From Limnobaculum zhutongyuii (GTDB taxonomy: Bacteria > Pseudomonadota > Gammaproteobacteria > Enterobacterales > Enterobacteriaceae): a stretch of 64,000 nucleotides of DNA. Within the stretch, counting starts at the first letter, position 1, and every line of letters starts with the position of its first letter. Position numbers and translations under genes: made by a program. Below, piece by piece: positions 1 to 9,000 of the stretch. Location of the stretch: positions 4,558,001 through 4,622,000 of the forward strand of contig NZ_CP034752.1 of assembly GCF_004295645.1 (NCBI RefSeq), given 5' to 3'. The notes under the pieces were generated by a model. It was not told the DNA's origin, made no database searches, and was given only the letters and a program-made list of their open reading frames with translations.

Positions 1-3000
1 TACCCACGGTGAAGCCATATACGGTGTCATGGCCATTACCACCAGTACTGTCGCTACTTTTACCAGCCTGTACTTTGTACATCAGCGTATCATTGCCACC
101 GTTTGTCAGGTGGAAGGTGTCATTACCACCACGCCCCTCAAACAGGTTATTTGCAGCATTATCAGTAAATGTATCGTCTTTATCAGTACCAATCAGACCT
201 TCGATGCTGATCAGCTTGTCATTACCTTGTCCGGTTGCAACGCCGGTCTTCAGGTCTGCAGTAATAGCTGAAGCGGAACGACTGTAATCAACAATGTCCA
301 TACCTTCCGTTTCACTCCAGACTTGCTGACCGCTCATCACCCGATTCCAACCGCCACCACCTGTGTAGGTATCGTCACCGGCAGAACCGAAGAAGGTATC
401 GTTATAGCCAGTACCGATAATACCCGCGGTGCCTGTAGTATTGTTGACGGCATCAGTACTTTCCGCTGTCAGTACGTAGGCATCGTGTGACTTACCGGTA
501 GTCAGACCACCCCAGTTCAGGTTAACCGTATTGTTGGTATAACCACCAATACTGGAAGTAGCGCCTACATGGTCAGTGACTCCGTTAGTGATACGTAGCA
601 GTTGCACTGAGTACACTTCATTTGGATCTAATCCGAAGAAGCTCACCAGACCCATACTGTTACTAGAACCGGAAGCCTGTGGGTTAATCAATTGGGTTGC
701 TACACATACACCCGCAGAGTTATACAATTTGACGGTGTTGCTGTAGAAAGTATTGATACCATTACCGTCAACAATACGAATCTGCAGGCTGGTGCCATCT
801 GCTGCGATGTTGGTATTTTTCACTAACAGTGTTGGAGCCGAGTTGGTGCTGGATACTACACCGGCATCGCTGCCGGAGCGGTATAACACCAGGTCCATTG
901 AACCATCCCAGTCGTAGTCTAGCGCTACAGCACCGGTAATATTGTCAAACTTGGTGCTACCCGTCAGGCTAACTGCGTTCGCTCCCCAGACGTTAGTGCC
1001 GTTGTTGGTGTACAACATTGGGCTACCACTTATGCCAGAACGCTGAACTTCGATAATGTCCATCTTACCGTCGTGGTTCCAGTCTACTGCTAGTGATGTA
1101 CCACCAACTTGCTTGTCACCGAACCACAGCGCCTGTGCATCCGTTGCCATCAACTTACCGGTACCATCATTCAGATAGATACGACTTTCATCACTGTTAG
1201 CGCCGCCTTTAGTACCACGACTTAAGAACAGATCCAGCCAGCCGTCGCCATTATAGTCAGCATAGGTCATGGAGATAGACAGGTTACCGTAGTCATCTGC
1301 ACCATCGTTAGAAAACACGTTGGCATAGTAACCAACAGTACCGAAGTTAGTTTTTCCTGTACCAGTTAGTTCGTTATACAGAATACCCAGACCACGAGAA
1401 CCGTTACCTGCGTTGACTCCGGCTCCGTTGTAGTCAACGTGTGCGGTAATATCTACGGTACCGTTGTTATCAATATCCACAGCACCCACTTCGTGCATAA
1501 TGCTCAGGGCTGCCGGGATAGCTCCACCAGGATGACCGGTAGAGAAGCCTGATGCCTGTTCGTAAGACAGTACTCCGTTAACATTCTTCAGGAATGAAAT
1601 GGAGTCTGACTCGGAGTCAGCCAGTACAAAGTCCAGATAGCCATCACCTTCACGGTCATAGGCAATCACGCCACCCAGATGATTCAGCGTTCCCTGATCC
1701 ACTGCCTTCGGCGAGAAGGAACCGTCAGCATTTTGCATCCAGTAAGCAGTACGACCACCATTACCGTATGAACTAACCTGTGACATGACATCGGTGTAAC
1801 CATCACGGTTGATATCTGCAAATACCGCCGAGTTAATGTAGCGACTATAGGAGGCATCATCGACGTTATAGCCAGCACCATTAGAGGTGGATGGTTGTGC
1901 CAGATAAGTAGAGTTGTAGTTCTCCTGATCGGTGGCGGTATACACACGACCGGCGTTAGCAGTAGTTGTACCTGAAGTGCCGCGTACGCTTTGGAAGAAT
2001 GACCATAAACCGTCCTGGCTGATAGTTACGGCGGCAGAGTTAAGGCCACGTCCATCGGCGTCAGTGGTACCACCCCATGATTGAGCAATCAGTAAGCTAC
2101 CTTCACCGTCAGTTACCCCGACGCTGGTGCTGGCACCCATACTGGAATGGTTACCCGCTTCATCCCACACCATAAACGCCAGGTTATGTGCCCCGGCAGG
2201 TAGGGAAGTAGTCAGACTCCAACTGCCGTCTGCATTTGCTTTAGCAAAACCCAGTACCTGATCCAGGCCCTCCTGATAGCTACCGTTGCCGTTTTCATCA
2301 CTAACCAGGGCAACAATAGTACCAGCCTCGACAGAACCGTAATGGCTACTGTCGAAAGTGAACGAATCTTTGGTGCTGACATGGGTAGCAATATCCGGAG
2401 CAGCTGTCAGAGCATCTGGCACTGTCAGGTCAATGACTACTTTGTAGTTTTCGGCAAACGCCGTGTTTTTACCTACGTTACCTGCATTATCAATAACCTG
2501 TAGCTTGTAGTTGTAAGTCGTGTCTACTGACACTTCAGGCAATACGTAGCTCCAGTTATTACCGCTCATGGTGATTGTTGCCCAGGTCACACCGTTATCC
2601 AGCGAGATCTGTAGTTTTTCACCTGTTAGCAGTGCTGCACTTAAGGTACCGCTGACGGTTACATTACTGTCACGAGTCACCATATCGGTATTGGTAATTG
2701 TTGCACTGTGGCTGAAGATGTCGCCACTCACCAGACCATGGCTGGTATCAGTAGATATCTTCGCCGTTGTGTTCAGACCGTTCATATCACGGCCTTCCAG
2801 TGCGATAGTTAACGCATGGTTATCTGTGCTACCAATGTTACCGGCAGTATCTACTACTCGGGCTTTGATGATGTAATCCCCAGCGTCCAGTTCAGTACTT
2901 TGCAGGTCAACGGTCCATCCTGTATCGGTGAGTGTTGTTGCTTTAGTCCAGGTTTTACCATCATCCAATGTGATTTCTACCGTTTCATCAGACAGAAGGG

Positions 3001-6000
3001 CTTTATCCAGAGTACCGCTAATTAACAGCGTATTATCGTTGGTAATAAAGTCTGTACTTGAGCCGCCACGGTCATCAGAAATCTCAGTAATAGTGACTTT
3101 AGCGTCTGATACAAAGGTATCCAAAATAATAGTGTATGGTTTACATGGGTCAGTGAGGTTACCCACAGGATCCATTTCTACAGCAGTAAATTTATTTTCA
3201 CCTTGAACCAGTGCTTCAGCCGGTTTCAGATTCCAATTACCTTCGGCATCTACCGTTGTGCTACCAATAATGTGCTTATCTGCGCTATCAGTGGTGTACA
3301 CAATGATAGTGTCACCGGCAGTACCGGTACCGCTGATGGTTGGACGAGTCTCATCGGTAATATCACCGGATTTAACATTACCCGTGACGATACCGGTTTG
3401 GTCATCCACTCCGGTGATAGCCAGTTTGCTGGCATCCGGGGCAGTGAAGTCCATGGTCAGTACAAAGTTATTAGACGGTTGGCTGACGTTACCGGCGGCA
3501 TCGGTGGCAGTGACGTGGAACGTATGCTTACCTTCAGTCAGGGTATCGGTAGTGAAAGTCCACTTGCCGTTGTTGTCTGTGGTGGTGGTGCCCAGCAGAG
3601 TCTCACCATCATATAGGTTAACTGTACTGTTCTTCTCGGCAGTACCGTTCAGGGTTGGCGTAGCGTCATCGGTAGAACTGTTGCTGGTTAATGTTCCCTG
3701 AATTTCGCCCACGTTATCTTCAGCCGAATCGATGATTGGCGCGGTTGGTGCCACGGTGTCCACGATAAAGGTGAAGGCGGTGGTTGGTTCGCTGGTGTTA
3801 CCGGCTTTGTCGGTGGCGGTGGCCGTAATGCTGTGCTCTCCTTCACTTAAATCAGAGGCTGGCGTGAAGCTCCAGTGGCCTTCGGCATCTGCTGTCGTTG
3901 AACCCAGCAGAGTTTCACCATCGTAGACGTTGATGACGCTACCAGCTTTACCTTCACCAATGATTTCCGGACGGGCATCATCGGTGATGTCGTTAGTTTT
4001 GATATCACCGGTAATGTCTCCGACGTTATCCACCAGTTTAGTGATGGTTACTGTGACGATACTGGTATCAATGGTGATATTCACGGTAGTAGAAGCTTCA
4101 CCGGTATTACCAGCGGCATCAGTGACAGTGGTGGTGAACTGATAGTCACCGTCTGTCAGAGTGTCCGGGGTGAATGTCCAGTCACCGCTGGCATTAGCTT
4201 TGGTCGAGCCAATCACCTCATCACCGTTATAGATGATAACCATCCCGTTGGCTTCTGCCTGACCGCTGAAGGTCGGGGTGTTGTCATCGGTGGTGTCGCC
4301 ATCTTTCAGGGCGCCGGTGACAGCACCGACGTTGTCGGTAATTGCCAGATTGGTGGTGATACCCGGAGCGGTAAAGTCGATATCCAGTACAAAGTCATTT
4401 GACGGTTGGCTGGTGTTACCAGCGGCATCGGTGGCAGTGACGTGGAACGTATACTCACCTTCGGCCAGGGCTTCAGTAGTGAAAGTCCACTTGCCGTTGC
4501 TGTCGGCGGTGATGCTGCCCAGCAGGGTCTCACCTTCATACACATTAACCGTACTGTTTTTCTCGGCTGTACCGCTCAGTGCCGGTGTGGTGTCATCAGT
4601 AGAACTGTTGCTGGTTAATGTGCCTTGTACATCACCTACGTTATCTTCAGCCGAATCGATGGTTGGTGTGGTTGGTGCCACGGTATCCACGGTAAAGGTG
4701 AAGGCATCTGTTGGCGCACTGACGTTACCGGCTTTGTCGGTTGCAGTAGCAGTAATGCTGTGTGCCCCTTCGCTCAGATCGGTAGCTGGTGTGAAACTCC
4801 AGTTACCTTCGGCATCTACAGTGGTGGAACCCAGTAGGGTTTCACCGTCGTATACTTTGATGACGCTGTCGGCTTTACCTTCACCAATGATTTCCGGACG
4901 CGTATCGTCGGTGAAGTCGTTAGCTTTGATATCACCGGTAATATCACCCACGTTATCCACCAGTTTAGTGATGGCTACAGTGACAACACTGGTATCAATG
5001 GTGATATGCACGGTGGCAGAAGCTGCACCAGTATTACCAGCGGCATCAGTCACGGTAGTGGTGAACTGATAGTCACCGTCTGCCAGCGCATCAGGTGTAA
5101 ATGTCCAGTCACCGTTGGTATCGGCTTTAGCCGAGCCAATCACCTCATCACCGTTATAGATGATAACCATCCCGTTGGCTTCTGCCTGACCGCTGAAGGT
5201 CGGTGTGTTGTCATCGGTGGTGTCGCCATCTTTCAGGGCGCCGGTGACAGCACCGACGTTGTCGGTAATCGCCAGATCGGTGGCTGCTCCCGGCGCAGTG
5301 GTATCCACCACAAAGTTGAACATATCAGTCTTATCGCTGATCTGGCCTACTGTGTTGGTAGTATCAACGGTTATCTTATACTCACCATCAGTCAGCGCTG
5401 TTGCCGGAGTGAATGACCACTTACCATCAGCATCAACCTTAGCCGTACCGATTTCTACGCCATCGTTATAAAGAGTGACGATACCGTTTTTAGCACCAGT
5501 ACCCGTGAACGTTGGTGTGTTGTCATCGGTAAAATCACCTTTGTTCAGGTCACCGGTGATACTACCCACGTTATCATTGACGGATTCCAATACTGGAACT
5601 TCAGGTATTGAGGTATCCAGAGTGATGCTGTACTTATCGCTTGGATCGGTAATATTACCTACCGGATCTATTTCTACTGCGGTGAACTCGTTTTCACCTT
5701 CTTTCAGGGCTGTAGCTGGTTGCAGGTTCCATTTACCTTCAAAATCTACTTCCGTACGACCAATTTCATGGCTACCACTGCTGTCTTTGGTATACACAAT
5801 GATAGTGTCACCGGAAGTACCGGTACCACTGATGGTTGGACGGCTGTCGTCGGTAGTGTTACCAGACTCAATGTTACCGGTGTAAGCACCTACGGTATCA
5901 TTAACACCGGTGATAGCCAGCAGGCTACTATCCGGGCTGGTGAAGTCCATGGTCAGTACAAAATCGGTAGATTTATCGCTGACGTTGCCTGCGGTATCAG

Positions 6001-9000
6001 TAGCGGTAACGTGGAACTTGTGCTCACCTTCAGCCAGGGCTTCAGTAGTGAAGGACCACTTGCCGTTGCTGTCTGCGGTGGTGCTACCCAACAGGGTTTC
6101 GCCATCATATACGTTAACAGTGCTGCCTTTCTCCGCTTTACCGCTCAGTGTTGGTGTCGAATCATCCGTAAAGCTACCGCTACTCATAGGGCCAGTAATA
6201 ATACCTACATTGTCTTCTGCTGATTCAATAGTTGGTAGTAATGGCGCTACGGTATCCACGGTAAAGGTGAAGGCATCTGTTGGCGCACTGACGTTACCGG
6301 CTTTGTCGGTGGCGGTAGCAATAATGCTATGTTCACCTTCGCTCAGGTCTGTGATTGGTGTAAAGCTCCAGTTACCTTGTTCATTCGTTGTTGTTGAACC
6401 CAGTAAGGTTTCACCGTCATACACATTGATAGTACTGTCGGCTTTGCCTTTACCAATGATTTCCGGACGGGCATCGTCGGTGATGTCGTTAGCTTTGATA
6501 TCGCCAGTGATATCACCCACGTTATCCACCAGCTTAGTGATGGTCACAGCAACTGCGCTGGTATCGATGGTGATATGCACGATGGCAGAAGTTTCACCGG
6601 TATTGCCGGCGGTATCGGTAACCGTGGTGGTGAATTGATAGTCACCGTCAGCCAGCGTATCCGGAGTAAATGTCCAGTTACCGTTGTCATCGGCTTTAAC
6701 TGAGCCAATCACGTCGTCACCGTTATAGATGATAACCATACCGTTGGCTTCCGCCTGACCGCTGAAAGTCGGGGTGTTGTCATCGGTAATATCGCCATCT
6801 TTCAGTGCACCGGTAACGGCACCCACGTTGTCGATGATGCTTACATTAGCCTGAGCTGGTGCAATGGTATCGACAGTAAACTCGATCGGGTCAGACGGTA
6901 CGCTTTCATTACCCGCTTCGTCTTTCTCGATAACGGTAATGCTGTGATCGCCTTCGCTCAGGTCGGTTTCCGGGGTCCATTCCCACTTGCCGTCTGCGTC
7001 GACGACGGTTGAACCGATAACCTGATCGCCATCCTTAATGATGATGGTGTCGCCGGCGTCGCCTTCGCCGTTAAAGGTTGGTGTGGCGTCGTCGGTTTTG
7101 CTGCCCGGTTCGATAGCGCCGGTGGTGTCGCCGACATTATCGGTGGCGGTTGGTGCCTCTGGTTTGGCCGGGGCAATGGTGTCGACAGTAAACTCGATCG
7201 GGTCAGACGGTACGCTTTCATTGCCCGCTTCGTCTTTCTCGATAACGGTAATGCTGTGATCGCCTTCGCTCAGGTCGGTTTCCGGGGTCCATTCCCACTT
7301 GCCGTCTGCGTCGACCACGGTTGAACCGATAACCTGATCGCCATCCTTGATGATGATAATGTCACCGGCATCGCCTTCGCCGTTAAAGGTCGGGGTGGCG
7401 TCGTCGGTTTTGCTGCCCGGCTCGATGGCACCGGTGGTGTCGCCCACGTTATCCGTTGCCGTTGGTGCCTCTGGTTTGGCCGGGGCAATGGTGTCGACAG
7501 TAAACTCGATCGGGTCAGACGGTACGCTTTCATTGCCCGCTTCATCTTTCTCAATAACGGTAATGCTGTGATCACCTTCTGCCAGGTTAGTTTCCGGGGT
7601 CCATTCCCACTTGCCGTCTGCGTCGACGACGGTTGAACCGATAACCTGATCGCCATCCTTGATGATGATAATGTCACCGGCATCGCCTTCGCCGTTAAAG
7701 GTCGGGGTGGCGTCGTCGGTTTTGCTGCCCGGCTCGATAGCGCCGGTGGTGTCACCGACATTGTCAGTGGCGGTTGGTGCCTCTGGTTTAGCTGGCGCCA
7801 CAGTATCCACAGTAAATTCAATCGCATCAGATGGCTCACTTTCGTTACCGGCTTCATCTTTCTCGATGATGGTAATGCTGTGTTCACCTTCGCTCAGCTC
7901 AGTTTCCGGGGTCCATTCCCATTTGCCGTCTTCGTCCACAATCACCGAACCAATGATTTCATCACCGTCCTTGATAATAATGGTGTCGCCCGGCTCACCG
8001 CCGCCGTTAAAGGTTGGCGTTGCATCATCGGTTTTGCTGCCCGGCTCAATGGCACCGGTGGTGTCGCCCACGTTATCGGTAGCTGTTGGTGCTTCCGGTT
8101 TAGCCGGTGCGATGGTGTCGACGGTAAACTCAATCGGATCAGATGGCTCACTTTCATTACCGGCTTCGTCTTTCTCGATAACGGTAATGCTGTGATCGCC
8201 TTCACTCAGGTCGGTTTCCGGGGTCCATTCCCATTTGCCGTCTGCGTCGACGACGGTTGAACCGATAACCTGATCGCCGTCCTTGATGATGATGGTGTCA
8301 CCGGCATCGCCTTCACCGTTAAAGGTTGGCGTAGCATCGTCGGTTTTGCTACCCGGCTCGATAGCGCCGGTGGTATCACCTACATTGTCGGTAGTCGTTG
8401 GTGCGTCCGGTTTGGCCGGCGCAACCGTGTCCACGGTAAAGGTGAAGGCTGTGGTTGGCTCGCTGATGTTACCGGCTTTACCTGTCGCGGTGGCGGTAAT
8501 GCTGTGCTCACCTTCACTCAGATCGGTGGTCGGTGTGAAACTCCAGTGTCCTTCGTTATCTACGGTGGTGGAGCCCAGCAGGGTTTCACCGTCATACACA
8601 TTAATAATGCTGTCGGCTTTACCTTCACCGATAATTTCCGGACGGGCATCGTCGGTCACACCATTGGTTTTGATATCGCCGGTGATATCACCCACGTTAT
8701 CCACCAGTTTACTGATGGTCACTTCAATTACGCTGGTATCGATGGTGATATGGACTACCGGAGTTGTTTCGCTGGTATTGCCGGCCTGGTCGGTTACGGT
8801 GGTGGTGAACTGATAGTCACCGTCAGCCAGCGTATCCGGAGTAAATGTCCAGTCACCGTTGGCATCGGCTTTAGCTGAGCCAATCACGTCGTCACCGTTA
8901 TAGATGATAACCATACCGTTGGCTTCGGCCTGACCGCTGAAGGTCGGGGTGTTGTCATCGGTGATATCGCCATCTTTCAGGGAGCCGGTAACGGCACCGA

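Noticed and set aside
4278..5069. Long plus-strand open frame (263 codons) and many similar ones within 1-10400
   Set aside because: They are antisense shadows of the adhesin repeats; they recur with the repeat period and lack ribosome sites.
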